Of a stretch of 64,000 nucleotides of DNA, positions 1-11,409 are shown in pieces. The position numbers were made by a program, and so were the translations under genes. The stretch comes from Symbiodinium natans (Eukaryota > Sar > Dinophyceae > Suessiales > Symbiodiniaceae): assembly GCA_905221605.1 (NCBI GenBank), contig CAJNDS010002368.1:50001-114000 (forward strand), in the 5' to 3' direction. Numbering within the stretch: position 1 is the stretch's first letter; each line of letters opens with the position of its first letter. The notes under the pieces were generated by a model. The model searched no databases. It was not told the DNA's origin and worked only from the letters and a program-made list of their open reading frames with translations.

Positions 1-245
1 CGATGGCCGGTAGAACGTTGCATGCAATGAACAAGGGGTTTTGGCCGAGGTTGATGCACATCAACAGCCAACTCGAAGCACAGAGAAAGGTATGTGCAGC
101 TTTAGGGTTTAGGGTTTAGGGTTTAGGGTTGAGGATTTTAGGCTTTAGGGTTCCGGGTTTAGGGTTTAGGGTTTAGGGTTCAGGGTGAAGCCTGCACCCC
201 TGCAACAGGCCCAGGCTCAGACGGTCATAGATCCAGTTCCTGGGC

Positions 246-484
246 CGGCGGCTAGGCCTAAACCCTAAACCCTAAACCCTAAACCCTAAACCCTAAACCC
301 TAAACCCTAAACCCTAAACCCTAAACCCTAAACCCTAAACCCTACACCCTAAACCCTAAACCCTAAACCCTAATCCTAAACCTAAACCCTAAACCCTACT
401 AAAGCCCAAACCCTAAACCCTAAACCCTAAACCCTAAACCCTAAACCCCAAACCCTAAACCCTAAACCCTATACCCTAAACCCT
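246..484 (-). repeat. CCCTAAA array with one short degenerate stretch
   Basis: About 33 heptamers of CCCTAAA on the plus strand, broken by a degenerate stretch near 372-405. It is followed by a TTTAGGG array (585-640) in opposite orientation. Confidence 0.9.
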
Positions 485-489
485 GATGG

Positions 490-1330
490 GGGAGGGTTTG
501 GGGTTTGGGGCCTGAAGCTTGGGCTGTTGGGAGTGAAAGTTTCCATAGAGTCTCCCCTAGAAGGGCTTAGGGCTCTCCCCTTGTTTAGGGTTTAGGGTTT
601 AGGGTTTTGGGTTTTGGGTTTAGTGTTCAGGGTTTAGGGTTGCTGCACGTCTGTGCTTGTAGGGGTGTGATCAAGTTGCATCTCCTTCAGTTCTGTCACC
701 GGCGCAGCCCTTATAAGCCCTAAGTAAGCCAAACAACGCTGCTATCTTGTGGGCTCTGTAAGCTGGTCCGAAACCCTAAACCCGAAACCCCAAAGCCTAA
801 AATCCTAAATCCTAAACCCTAAACCTTAAACCCTAAACCCTAGCTCTTTTGAGGGCTTCGGCTTTGTTGTGGGCTCCTTAGTGAGGTCGCTTTGGGCTCA
901 GGGTTGACTGTATGTGGGCATACAGGGTTTTTAGGGTTTGAGGATTAGGGTTTCGGGGTTTCGGGGTTTGCGGTTTAGGGTTTACAGGGTTGAGGGTTTG
1001 GGTTTCGCAATTATCAGTTTCGCAGATATATCAGTCTACTTATAACCACTTGGAGGACTGAGGGGGCTTCTGTGTACGGTTATCATTGGGGTTTTACGTA
1101 CCAGGGGGGATAACCGAGAGGATGCCCCTTCGAAGATACGCGCTTCACGTTGTCATAAGGGTGTCAAAGCCTCCCCCAAAAGTCATGGGTTCCCTACTAT
1201 ACCCCCCTCTATACTACACCCCCTACGTTCCAGCCTAAATAACCTTAATTTGGCTTCTCTCTAAATAGCCTTAATGATGGGGCGAACCTAGGGGGGGGGG
1301 TAGTATAGAGGGGGAAATGCACCGTGACAT
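490..1330. other. Mixed unique and degenerate telomere sequence, no gene called
   Basis: Short unique islands (490-580, 645-775, 1020-1320) alternate with degenerate heptamers. I could not anchor an exon by both splice sites. Near 1195-1315 the motif TACTATACCCCCCTCTATACTA and a complementary copy form an imperfect inverted repeat of about 120 bp, which resembles the TIR elements elsewhere. Confidence 0.4.
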
Positions 1331-1490
1331 CCTCAACCCCACAGTCTTAACCTGAAATCCTCAACCCGAAGCACCGGCGAAACTGTGAAAGCGCTAAACC
1401 TCGGATCAGTACCCTAGACTTAAACGCAAACCGTAAAACTCAAATCCTAAACCTCAAAACTTAAACCCGAGACCCTAAACCTCAAACCCT

Positions 1491-1715
1491 GAACCCTCAA
1501 CCTCAAACCCTAAACCCTCAACTTCAAACCCTCAACCTCAACCCTAACCCTAAACCTCAAACCCTGAACCCTCAACCTCAAACCCTAAACCCTCAACCTC
1601 AAACCCTCAACCTCAACCCTAACCCTAAACCTCAAATCCTGAACCCTCAACCTCAAACCCTAAACCCTCAACCTCAAACCCTCAACCTCAACCCTAAACC
1701 TCAAACCCTACACCT
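1491..1715. repeat. 75-76 bp higher-order repeat of telomere variants
   Basis: A block starting GAACCCTCAACCTC recurs at about 1491, 1566 and 1642. Each copy carries the same order of CCCTAAA, CCTCAA and CCCTAACC variants, giving three units of 75-76 bp. This is a second level of tandem repetition built on the telomere-like motif. Confidence 0.7.
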
Positions 1716-1739
1716 CAAACCCTTAAACCCTACACCTCA

Positions 1740-1850
1740 AGGCCTAAACCCTAAACCCTAAACCCTAAACCCTAAACCCTAAACCCTAAACCCTAAACCC
1801 TAAACCCTAAACCCTAAACCCTAAACCCTAAACCCTAAACCCTAAACCCA
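1740..1850 (-). repeat. Perfect CCCTAAA array
   Basis: About 15 perfect CCCTAAA units, followed by a 90-bp exon-like island and then an opposite-orientation TTTAGGG array (1944-2095). Confidence 0.9.
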
Positions 1851-1877
1851 ACTTCTTCACGCCGAGGAGCTGGAGCT

Positions 1878-1936
1878 GCACAATCTGGCCGAGGAGGGGC
1901 AGATGCTCCAGCTCCTCCTGGCGATTCCTGAGCGAC
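1878..1936 (+). CDS. Candidate short exon between opposed telomere arrays
   Basis: An open plus frame begins after a GCCGAG acceptor-like site and ends near a GAAGG|GTCTAG donor-like site. It reads leucine- and glutamate-rich (contains NLAEEGQMLQLLLAIPERLK), like a helix. The minus strand is also open with a plausible peptide, so strand is uncertain. Function unknown. Confidence 0.25.
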
Positions 1937-2243
1937 TGAAGGGTCTAGGGTTTAGGGTTTAGGGTTTAGGGTTTAGGGTTTAGGGTTTAGGGTTTAGGGT
2001 TTAGGGTTTAGGGTTTAGGGTTTAGGGTTTAGGGTGTAGAGTTTAGGGTTTAGGGTTTAGGGTTTAGAGTTTAGGGTTCAGGGTTTAGGGTTTCGGGTTA
2101 GGGCTTCCTGCGACCCCTCTAACCCCTCTAACCCCTCTAACCCCTATAACCCCAAAGCCTCTCCAAGGGTATGCACCAGGCATGCGTTCCGGCCACTCCC
2201 AAACGTCCAAACATCTCCCCGTCCATTCTTTCTACAGGGAGTC

Positions 2244-2312
2244 CTTCTGAGGCGACTTGCCTAGCGGCAGCAGCGAACTGTGCCTGCCAAGAAGAGCTGG
2301 GTCGTAGGGCAG
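2244..2312 (+). CDS. Candidate terminal exon
   Basis: A pyrimidine-rich stretch ending TTCTACAG at 2237 is followed by an open plus frame with several cysteines and alanines (contains EATCLAAAANCACQEELG), ending at a TAA. No upstream partner exon was fixed by phase. Confidence 0.25.
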
Positions 2313-3294
2313 ACCCCTAAAACCCTAACCCTCAAACATCATGGCTGTTATGAGTTGTCATGGCGTTGAGTCCAATGACATGGGGCCGTTTCCAGGTTTC
2401 TATTCTGTAGTGAGAAGGGGCAGTAATATGGTGCCCCACCTGGCACCTTGGACGTAACTGTATCTGCAACAACCCAAGAGCATGCGACTAACCAGAAACC
2501 CCAAACCTCAAGACTTAAACCTGCCCGAGGATCAGGAGTAAAGTGATGAACGCAAGCTCCGGCTCCACCTCATGTGGGGGGTTGTAGGACAGTTCGCAGG
2601 TCACGGCCGTTTATACCGGTTCTTAAGGGCTGTAGAAGGGCTTCGGGTTTAGGGATTAGGGTTCAGGGCTTAGGGCTTTTGGTTGGGTTTAGGGTAAGGC
2701 CATATTCCAAGGGTAAGGCAACCTGAAGAACCCGCTTCTCGAATCTTGGGGGGGGGGGGGGGGGGGTGGTCATCTCACCCGGATGGACGGCGGAAATCTG
2801 AAGCCTCGTGCGACAGCTCGGTCTCGATGGGGAGCTAGATGGACTAAGACTAAGCGTAATAGCTTTGTTGGGGTTTAGGGGGTTGGGGGCCCCACTGAGC
2901 CCTAACTTCAAAACCCTAAACCCTAAACCCGAAACCCCAAACCCTAAACCCTAGACCCTAGACCTCAAAACCTAAACCCTAAACCCTAAACCTAGCCCTG
3001 GACCCTAAGCCTCGGAATCCCCAAACCCCCCCCCCCCCCCAGCTTTCCCCCCCCAGCGCCGAGCCCTAACTTCAAGCCCTAAACCCTACCCTCTAAAATC
3101 TAAACCCTAGACCCTAGGCCCTATCCCTGGACCCAAAGCCTCGGAATCCCCAACCCCCCTCCAGCTTTCCCCCCCAGCTTTCCCCCCCAGCGCTTGGTCT
3201 GCGGCCGGGAGGGCCAGGGTGCAAGCCTCGAAGGAGTGGAAGAAGCCTTTGTGTGGCAGGTGGAGTTTCAAGCGGATTCTGGGGCTCATAGGGT

Positions 3295-3370
3295 TCAGGG
3301 TTCAGGGTTCAGGGTTCAGGGTTCAGGGTTCAGGGTTCAGGGTTCAGGGTTCAGGGTTCAGGGTTCAGGG
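3295..3370 (+). repeat. TTCAGGG variant array
   Basis: About 11 tandem copies of GGGTTCA, then TTTAGGG and TTTGGGG copies up to 3415. A single variant has spread locally instead of mixing with the canonical unit. Confidence 0.9.
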
Positions 3371-3703
3371 TTTAGGGTTTAGGGTTTGGGGTTTGGGGTT
3401 TGGGGTTTGGGGTTTAGAGGAAGTCTAGGGTTTGATGCTTAGGGCTTAGGGTCTAGGAGAGTTGAGACCACGTCCGAAGTGGACCTTCCTAAAACAACCT
3501 AGATTTATAAACCCTCGCACTGGCTATATATGGTGGGAGAGGGTGGGTTTCGAATGTACCTTCAACCCTGCACCAACAAAACAGCTTCAATTTCTTTTGT
3601 TGGGGGGGGGTTGGTAAACAGTGAAACCCTAAATCCTAAACCCTAAACCCTAAGCCCAAACCCCAAACCCCAAACCCCAAACCCTAAACCCTAAACTCAA
3701 TCG

Positions 3704-3803
3704 CGCTAAGGCACGCTGCATGTAGCTCTGTCGGTCACGAAAGTCTTGCAGCTGCATCAAGTGGCCTCGCAGGGATGGTGGTTTCGGTCTCGGCCTTGGT
3801 TGT
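3704..3803 (-). CDS. Candidate internal exon, minus-strand gene at 3.2-7.2 kb
   Basis: The minus strand has an AACCAAG|G acceptor and then an open frame rich in Arg, Gln and Leu (contains LRGHLMQLQDFRDRQSYMQ). It is flanked on both sides by telomere-like arrays, as for the better-supported introns. Donor not fixed. Function unknown. Confidence 0.35.
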
Positions 3804-4449
3804 TTAGGGTTTAGGGTTTAGGGTTTAGGGTTTCGGGTTTGGGGTTTAGGGTTTGGTTCAGGGTTTAGGGCCTAGGGTTTAGGGCTTGGAGGTGTGCGAC
3901 CTCAACAAAACTCGAGCCTTAACCCCCCCCCCCCCCCAAACAAACAAAACAAAGCGAGATTCAGAGAAGAGAACCCGCAGCCCAAAATGTGTCGCGCCTT
4001 GGGTCTCTGCACATGAGGTCGCCTCACGCTGTAGCGTTCGCAGCCCCTGGTGTCGAAGGTGTCAGCTTGAAGGCCGAACGGTTGACGGTCAAGGTCTTTG
4101 GTTAGAGTTTAGAGTGTAGAGTTTAGAGTTTAATCAGGCTTTAGAGTTTAGAGTTTAGGGTTTCGGGGTTAGGGTTTAGGGGTTCAAGGTTCAGACAGAG
4201 TGTACGGCTCTCGTCATTGAAGGATTAGGTCTTCATGTTCAAGACTTTGAGACTCTCAGAGCTTTTTTCTGCAGCGTTGAGTTATACTGAAGACAGCAGA
4301 CAGCCCCTCAAGGCCCCCAGGTTTAACATAAACTCCACAGGGTTGAGGGTCTTGGTTTAGGGTTTAGGGTTTAGGGTTTAGGTTTTAGGGTTTAGGGTTT
4401 AGGGTTTAGGATTTTGGGTTTACGTGTTTAGGGTTTAGGGTGTAGGGTT

Positions 4450-4526
4450 CCCATCGAGGCACCCCCAGCACGCCGTCGACGAGATCGCACCAAGTCTGCT
4501 CATATCGGCGCCGGGCCTGGCCAGCT
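4450..4526 (-). CDS. Candidate internal exon, minus-strand gene at 3.2-7.2 kb
   Basis: The minus-strand frame begins after CCCTCAG and contains LIEAGQARRRYEQTWCDLVD, with possible GT donors after the GACGGC segment. Telomere-like arrays flank it. No family recognised. Confidence 0.35.
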
Positions 4527-4970
4527 TCGATGAGGCTGAGGGTTAAGTTTTAGGGTTTAGGGTTTAGGGTTTAGTTCAGGTACGTAGAGGGGCATCTTTC
4601 TGAGCAGCTGCTGAGGAACTTAAAAATCTCACCATAACCAGGAGTCCAGAACTGTATGCTATTCCATACCGTTGTAACTTCGGGTAATCCTGGGGGTTTA
4701 GGGTTTAGGGTTTAGGGTTTAGGGTTAAGGGTTAAGGGTTTAGGGTTTAGGGTTTAGGGCTGGTAGGAGCTGGGGAACTTGAAAGCGGAAGTTCGAGTAC
4801 GCAGTGTGTGTTGATACCCCAACAAATCTGTAGCTGTCGATACTGCTAGCTCGAATCTGCGAAGCCCTAAACACGCCCTGAAAACCCTAAACCCAAACCC
4901 AAAACCCTCAACCCTGAACCCTAAACCCAAAACCCAAAACCCTAACTAGCCCCCGGAGTTTCCCCCCGGC

Positions 4971-5053
4971 CTGATCGGTCGGGAAGGTGCGTGCGAACTC
5001 GGCCGACCCGTCCACAGCCCGACGGCGAAACTCGTAGAAGAGATGGGCGAAGC
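4971..5053 (-). CDS. Candidate internal exon, minus-strand gene at 3.2-7.2 kb
   Basis: Acceptor AAAAG|G and GC donor CAG|GCC bound an 83-nt open minus frame containing GFAHLFYEFRRRAVDGSAEF. Related-looking starts (KGFFHSF near 3265, PFMLFYAF at 36.7 kb) occur in other minus-strand islands, which may reflect one repeated domain or chance. Function unknown. Confidence 0.35.
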
Positions 5054-5580
5054 CTTTTGTTGGGGAACGCCGAACCTTCAAGCCCAAACCTCAACCCCCA
5101 AAGCCTAAACCCTTAAACCCATAAACCCTAAACCCCTGAACCCTAAACTCCCTTACATTGGTGCGGGTTTTTTGGCGAACTGGTTTGGGGCTGCGAGCTA
5201 ACTAACCAAGGTCTCTCCCAGCTCCAGCTTGCACAGGCCTGCCCCTGAGGCCCTAAACCCTAAACCCTAAACCCTAAACCCTCACCTCTCTATTTGTATT
5301 TCGGTTCGAAATTGAACTTGGAACTTTAGGATGCTGAAGGGCCGTTTTGGGAGTTTTTTGGGTGTAGGACTTGCTTTGCAAAGCGTTGTTGGGTTGCTGG
5401 GGACCTTTGAGGGCTTGGGGCGTGCACTGTGTGCGGAAACCCTAAACCCTAAACCCTAAACCCTAGACCCTAGACCCCAAACCCCAAACCCCAAACCCTA
5501 AACCCCAAACTCTAAACCCTAAACCCTAAACTAGGTGAGGGGTCGCTTCCGTCGAGCGACAGACCCCGAACGCTCGGCCA

Positions 5581-5730
5581 ATGCCCTTACAGCTCGAGCA
5601 CCCAAGCGACAAGAGAAACGGAAAGGTGAGGGTTAAGCCTGTCCTGGACAGGCCAATGGACATCGGCCTTCCTAACGACAACATCAGTACTCGGCTAAGG
5701 GATGGCCGTACCCAGACCACCTTTAGCTAA
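5581..5730 (+). CDS. Small plus-strand ORF, unknown
   Basis: A plus frame open from 5539 has an ATG at 5581 and a TAA at 5728-5730, giving a 49-residue basic peptide (contains MPLQLEHPSDKRNGKVRVKP and LPNDNISTRLRDGRTQTTFS). It lacks telomere motif and reads more like protein than the antisense frame. It could equally be the last exon of a spliced plus gene. No family recognised. Confidence 0.3.
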   Translation: MPLQLEHPSDKRNGKVRVKPVLDRPMDIGLPNDNISTRLRDGRTQTTFS

Positions 5731-6179
5731 AGCAACCCCTCTTAAGTCTTCCAGACAGGGGCATCCTAAACAGGGGAACGCCCAGTCCCGGGCGCCCCCT
5801 TCCCCGGCTGGCTGGATTCCTGGACCGGGAGCCGCGAGAGGGCTCGGCTACGGGCCCTGACACGCCGACAGCCCAACAACGGCCGAGCTACCCCCAACCA
5901 CAGCTTAAACCCTAACACCGCAACTTTAGAAACATCAAAGCAAGCATCGGCGCACAAGAAAATAAAATTCAGCAAGCCCTAAACCCTAATGAAGTATAGT
6001 TTGGGCGGCCGGGGTGGGTTGACGGGCAACACGAGCGCACGGCCCGGGGTGTTTCACACCCGAGTGCGTGCCCTCCCCTGACACACCCTAAACCCTACAC
6101 CCTAAACCCTAAACAATAAACTTCAATAAACCCTAAACCCTAAACCCTAAACCCTGAACCCAAAAAAACCTTATACAAA

Positions 6180-6254
6180 ACGGCCGGGTGGCAGAGGCCC
6201 CGGTCCTCGGCGGAGAGGCCCTGCCGAAGGCAAACGCACTCCTCAGTCGGGATT
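6180..6254 (-). CDS. Candidate internal exon, minus strand
   Basis: The open minus frame contains IPTEECVCLRQGLSAEDRGL and ends at a GCC|GTTTTG donor-like site. It is flanked by telomere-like sequence. Unknown function. Confidence 0.3.
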
Positions 6255-6487
6255 TTGCTTATGCTTAGGGGTTTGGGGTTAGGGGTTTGGGGTTTAGGGT
6301 TTAGGGATTAGGGTTTAGGGGGTCTGCGCGGGGGTCTCCAGACCCTCCTTCCAATCATCAGCCCTGAAACCCTATAAACCCTCATAACCCGACCACACCA
6401 TGGTGTGCCAACGTGGAACAAGGGTTTAGGGTTTAGGGTTTAGGGTTTCGGGTTATCAACACCTAAGCCCTTTGAGGCGTAATACCA

Positions 6488-6745
6488 AGGTCATTTTTTT
6501 AACTGGGCAAGGTCATTTTTGTTGCTGGGCAAGGTCGTTCGGTCCAAAAACCAGTAAAACAAATGACCTTGCCCAGTAAACATGTTACTTGGCAAGGTCA
6601 TTTTTTCTGGGCAAGGTCATTTCTTTACTGGGCAAGGTCATTTTTTACTGGGCAAGGTCATTTTTTCTACCGGGCAAGGTCATTCTTTTCCTGGGCAAGG
6701 ACAATTTTTTACTGGGCAAGGTCACTTTTTTACTGGGCAAAGTCG
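6488..6745 (+). repeat. GGTCATTTTTT/CTGGGCAA minisatellite with one inverted copy
   Basis: About ten tandem units of 20-25 bp of the form GGTCATTTTTTACTGGGCAA, varying mainly in T-run length. Between 6562 and 6582 one unit is inverted (AATGACCTTGCCCAGTAA). The long open frames across it are repeat artefacts. Confidence 0.9.
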
Positions 6746-7137
6746 TGCCATAAGTGAAATGTTTTTTCATGTTGTGGGATTCTTTGGGCGGGTGGGTATT
6801 TTTCTGGAGTAATTTCTTGACTAGTGAATGCTTGGACTTGAAATGCTGAACCTCAAACCCTAAACCCTAAACCCCAAACCCTACACCTAAACCTTGAATG
6901 CCCACATTCATCCCAAGCCGGCGAACCCGAGCCCAAACAACCCCATAGCACATCAACCCCGAACCATGAATCCTAATCTCGAGGACGGAAACTTAAACCC
7001 TAAACCCTAAATCCGATACCCTAATTACTAAACCCTGAACCCGTGAAAGACCCTAAGCTCCAAACCCGAACTCCTAGTCCTCGACCCTAAACCCTACGCC
7101 GTCAACCCTGATTACAGGGTCCGGATAGCGGTCTGAC

Positions 7138-7225
7138 CTGGCACGAACGCCAAGGAGAGGGAGATCCCATGGTCCAAAGCAGGTAATTGTACAAGAGAAC
7201 TCCGCTCTTAGCGCTCTTGCCTCGA
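7138..7225 (-). CDS. Candidate internal exon, minus strand
   Basis: The minus frame, ending exactly at a CCAG|GTCAGACC donor, contains KSAKSGVLLYNYLLWTMGSP. The aromatic-rich core resembles membrane or core-helix sequence. Acceptor probably CCCGAAG near 7218. Unknown function. Confidence 0.35.
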
Positions 7226-7302
7226 GGCTTCGGGAGCACGGTTTAGGGTTTAGGGTTTAGGGTTTAGGGTTTAGGGTTTAGGGTTTAGGGTTTAGCTCCA
7301 GA

Positions 7303-7452
7303 TAACTACATTTGACCAGGGGTCCCACAATCACTATTCATCCACTCAGCAGCGCTGGGGACAGTCTCTGAAACGGATGTGTGGTCGCACGCAGCGCGCG
7401 GTCGCGCGTGAGCAGGCAGAGAGTCGCTGAAGAGTTCTGGTCTATTATGGTC
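7303..7452 (-). CDS. Candidate short ORF or terminal exon, minus strand
   Basis: The minus frame has an ATG near 7452 and ends TAG near 7305 after about 49 codons (contains DSLPAHARPRAACDHTSVSE). The plus strand has a competing open frame. Function unknown. Confidence 0.25.
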
Positions 7453-7689
7453 CATTCATGCCAACTTTCGAAGAACGCTGCCATTGAGACTGCTTATGCA
7501 GCAGCGATCTTCTGGAGACAAGGACGTCACTCTCTGCAAGCCAGCGCTGAGTCCTAGACCTAACCCTAAACCCCTACACCCTAGACCCCCAGACCCTAAA
7601 CCCTCGACCCCAAACCCCAGACCCTAAACCCTGTAGCCCTTAGACCCTAAGCCGCTAAACCCCTAGACCCTAGACCCTAATTAGACCCT

Positions 7690-7828
7690 AGACCCTAGAC
7701 CCTAAACCCTAAACCCTAAACCCGAAACCCCAAACCCCAAACCCTAAACCCCAAACCCTAAACCCTAAACCCTAAACCCTAAACCCTAAACCCTAAAACC
7801 CTAAACCCTAAACCCTAAACCCTAAACC
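7690..7828 (-). repeat. CCCTAAA array
   Basis: About 19 CCCTAAA/CCCCAAA units. It faces the TTTAGGG array at 7905-8030 across a 75-bp island that carries a candidate minus exon. Confidence 0.9.
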
Positions 7829-7854
7829 GCAAGCAAAGTTGCGAAACAACGCAC

Positions 7855-7903
7855 CGCGAAGTTCATGGCGTAGCTGCGGGCCATCTCTGCCATGTCTTGG
7901 CCT
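7855..7903 (-). CDS. Candidate short exon between opposed telomere arrays
   Basis: The minus frame contains DMAEMARSYAMNFA and ends at a GCG|GTGCGTTG donor-like site. A similar MVRSY peptide occurs in the exon at 12,502-12,591. Unknown function. Confidence 0.3.
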
Positions 7904-7904
7904 T

Positions 7905-8165
7905 AGGGTTTAGGGTTTGGGGTTTAGGGTTTAGGGTTTAGGGTTTAGGGTTTAGGGTTTAGGGTTTAGGGTTTAGGGTTTCGGGTTTCGGGTTTAGGGT
8001 TTAGGGTTTAGGGTTTAGGGTCAAGGGTTCAGCAAGGCTCAGGTTGAGACTCTTTTGGTTGCACCCAAATGACGTGGTTTAGGGTGTAGGGGTTTAGGGT
8101 TTAGGGTTTAGGGTTTAGGGTTTAGGGTTTAGGGTTTAGGGTTTAGGGTTTAGGGTTTAGGGTTT
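7905..8165 (+). repeat. TTTAGGG arrays
   Basis: Two TTTAGGG runs (7905-8030 and 8083-8165) separated by a short degenerate stretch. Confidence 0.9.
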
Positions 8166-8544
8166 CTCAGAGTCGTCAAGTTCGACTCGGCCTGATTCGG
8201 CTTGGAGCAAACCCTTCACGCCCAAAAATCTTCCGCGTCCTCTCCCTCTCCCCCCCGCCTCCCCCCCAAGTAAAGGGTTCAGGGGTTTCGGGTTTCGTTT
8301 CACCCTAAAACCTAAAACCCTAAACCCTAAACCCTAAATCCTAAACCCTAAATCCTAAACCCTAAACCCAAAACCCAAAACCCTAAACCCTAAACCCTCA
8401 CCCCACCCAGCTCCCAGACCCCAAGCCCTCCGAAGAAACACAACTCAAAGTGATGGGCCTTGGCGTGGGTCGACCTCATTGACGTACCGAGCTGACAGGA
8501 CCTCCACCGACTTTGAGGTGGTTTAGGGTTTAGGGTTTAGGGTT

Positions 8545-8660
8545 TTAGGGGTTTAGGGGTTTAGGGGTTTAGGGGTTTAGGGGTTTAGGGGTTTAGGGGT
8601 TTAGGGGTTTAGGGTTTAGGGTTTAGGGGTTTAGGGGTTTAGGGTTTAGGGGACTTTGTA
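8545..8660 (+). repeat. TTTAGGGG octamer array
   Basis: At least ten tandem TTTAGGGG units, an eight-base variant of the telomere motif, mixed with a few heptamers. Confidence 0.9.
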
Positions 8661-9369
8661 GGATTTACAATGGGGGCTGAACAGTTGGGCCGTACATGGA
8701 GCTTCGGGGTTAAAGGGGTAGGGTTCGAGGTTGAAGGCTATGCTTAGGGTATAACCAAATTTTGATTTATGTATACTTTGTTTTAGATCATTTTGTATAC
8801 TTTTGCATTTTTATGGGAGCTTCTGGGTTTTCACCAGCGCCAGGACATCAAAGGATCTCAGGAGGGAACCAACCTGCCAAGACCCTAGAGCCTAAACCAT
8901 CAGCCGTAAGCCCGGGTTCAGGGTCTACACTCCAAGCGCAAGGGGCACGCTGCCTTGTCAATCTCAGTGCCTGGGATGGCGCACGGGCCAGGATGTGTGG
9001 AGACCAACTAGGGGGTTTAGGGTTTAGGTTTGAAGGTGTTTAGGGTTTAGGGTTTACGGTTTAGGGGGTTGGGAGTTTAGGGTTTAGGGTTTAGGGTTCA
9101 GGGTTTAATTCACACCGAGGGCGAAGTCTACATCATGAGCTTGTGCGCTTGGGCTCAGAGAGCTGCTGGGACCTTGAGGACGGACTCAGGACTCACGGTC
9201 CATAGGGTTTGAAGGATTCTGAAAAGCCACGATTTCTAGAGGAGGGTTTAGGGGGTTTAGGGGGTTTAGGGGTTAGGGTTTAGGGGTTTAGGGTTTAGGG
9301 CTTCGGGTTAAGGGTATAGACTTGCTTGCGTTCCATTCGAAACGAACTGCCGTGGACAGGATAAGGTGG

Positions 9370-9431
9370 CTGCAATCAAGCCCCGAGCTATTCTGAAATT
9401 CCAAGTCCTACCGTCCCCGAACCTTAGACCC
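9370..9431 (+). CDS. Candidate terminal exon, plus strand
   Basis: An acceptor-like GTGGACAG is followed by an open plus frame containing DKVAAIKPRAILKFQVLPSP and ending in TGA. The region 8.8-9.3 kb holds further plus-open islands, so a plus gene here is possible but unproven. Confidence 0.25.
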
Positions 9432-9548
9432 TGAACACTGGACCTAAAACTCCAAATCGGGTTTAGATTTTAGAGGGTTCAGGGTTTAGGGTTTAGGGTT
9501 TAGGGTTTAGGCTCTAGGGTTTCGGGTTTAGGGCTTAGCCCTATACGT

Positions 9549-9651
9549 AAAAGCCCCAGATCGTCATGCTCCGAGGTACAGTTCTCCGGAAAGACCAGCA
9601 GCCCCAAAGCCAGCATGGCCCAGCTGCAGAAGTTCACAAAGTGGAGGTGCC
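9549..9651 (-). CDS. Candidate exon with hydrophobic helix, minus strand
   Basis: Minus-strand acceptor GGTACAG|G and donor TTAC|GTATAGG bound an open frame containing NFCSWAMLALGLLVFPENCT, a possible membrane span. A competing plus frame is also open. Confidence 0.35.
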
Positions 9652-10691
9652 TGTACCGGTCTAAGTCAAGTGCTTAGATTTTCCGTGGTTTAGGGTTTAG
9701 GGTTTTAGGGTTTTAGGGTTTAGGGTTTTTTGGGTTTAGGGTTTTTGGGGTTTAGGTTTAGGGTTTAGGGCTTAGGGATAGTCAATCAAGGGACTAAAGG
9801 AGGGACCCTTACAAGGGACCTTAGGGGCTCTTTAGAGGTTTGGTTGGAGGCTACTTAGTTGCAGAGGGACTGTATAAGGTATATGTGAGTCCAAAGTCAA
9901 GTGCTTAGGTTCTCAGTGACCCAGGGAAAAAGGTACATACTTTCTGGGCTACTTACCTGATATAGGGAACCCACCAGAACCCAAAACACTAAAGAGACAC
10001 TGCTGAGCAGCCTAGAGTGCTTGTTCGGCTCCCGGCTTAGGGCTTCATAGGGTTCGGCGGAGCTTCAGGGGGCCTAGGGTTTAGTAGTTAATAGGGTTCA
10101 GGGCCTAAAGCTTGTGTTGTTTTGAGGGTTTAGGGTTTAGGGTTTAGGGGATTTAAGGTTTGTTTTGCAGGGTGAACTTAGTTTCCGTGGTGAAGTTCAG
10201 GAATGTAAACGCTCCTGGGAAGAGGGAGCCAAGGAGTGGTGTTCTGGCGGCACCAAAGGGAAACATTTGGGTTTAGGGTTTAGGGGGGTTTAGGGTTATT
10301 GAAGAATGTGTCATACGTGTAGGCGCGATATGGTGCTCCAACCCGCAGCATCAACCCTCAATGCTGCAGCTGCTCGTGCTACATGTTCGATGCTATGTTG
10401 AATCCCAACCAGGGGGGTCATCACGCAAATCGCACTTGATGTTCATTGCATTTTCCAGTGAATAATACATGTGTTGTCACTGGAACTTTGGCCTAAAACC
10501 TTAATCCCTAAACCCTCTTGCTGGAACCACGCTAGAGCCTTCCCTAAACCCACATGAAACCCAACAGGTTATAAACTCTAGACTCTAGACTAAACTCTGA
10601 ACCCTATACGTAGCCTCCAACTCTAAACTCTAAACTCTACACCCTACTCCCTACATCCCTACATGCCTAAACCGTAATCTAAACCTTGAGC

Positions 10692-10780
10692 TGTTCCCCC
10701 TCATACTAACAGTCCTGAATAGAGATTATAGTAATGCCTATGATAATCCCTATTAAGGACTGTTAGTATAAGGGGGAACA
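10692..10780. mobile_element. MITE-like TIR element, family A
   Basis: Ends TGTTCCCCCTCATACTAACA and TGTTAGTATAAGGGGGAACA are near-perfect inverted repeats around about 45 bp. Related copies lie at 21,188, 46,363, 48,004, 54,539 and 58,562. No coding capacity. Confidence 0.75.
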
Positions 10781-11409
10781 CCCTAAACCCTAAACCCTAA
10801 ACCCCTAAACCCCTAAACCCTAAACCCCTAAACCCCTAAACCCCTAAACTCCTAAACCCTTCAAGGGGACTCCTCCCGTTCTCCCATCCGCCTGTTGTCC
10901 AGTGGCGGCCTCGTCTGCGCGGTGCGGCCGGAGTGGTCCTTCGTGGCAACACCCCTCAAACCCTAAACCCTAAACCCCAAACCCTAAACCCTAAACCCTA
11001 AACCCCAAACCCCAAACCCTAAGCCTTGAAAAATCAGGGAGCTGACCGCGAGTGTCGCAAGGGATCCAGTGAATGAAGCGTTGCATATCACGTTCGTCAA
11101 AAGTCACCCTGCAGCAAGTACATGCGGGGGTTTCCGAAATGGGGGGGGGGGCACCTTTTGGGGTCCTATACTATAAGGTCCTTACTATAAGGTGCGGTCT
11201 TGGGGTGAACCTGGGTTTAGGGTTTAGGGTTTCGGGTTTAGGGTTTAGGTTGCAGACTAAGCCTCCCTCACAAAGCCGCGCTTCCGTTCGGCCTAAGCCC
11301 TAGACCCTAAACCCCAACCCTTGAGGTTTAGGGTTTCAAGTTGGGGCTTCGAGGTTGATGGTTTGGGGTTTTGTGTTCACGACAAGAACCCGAGCCAAGT
11401 GGGCCATGC

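Noticed and set aside
1-500. True chromosome end
   Set aside because: The arrays are internal, in both orientations, and unique sequence reaches both window edges.
6563-6812. Repetitive ORFs rich in F, W and H
   Set aside because: Frames of the GGTCATTTTTT minisatellite.
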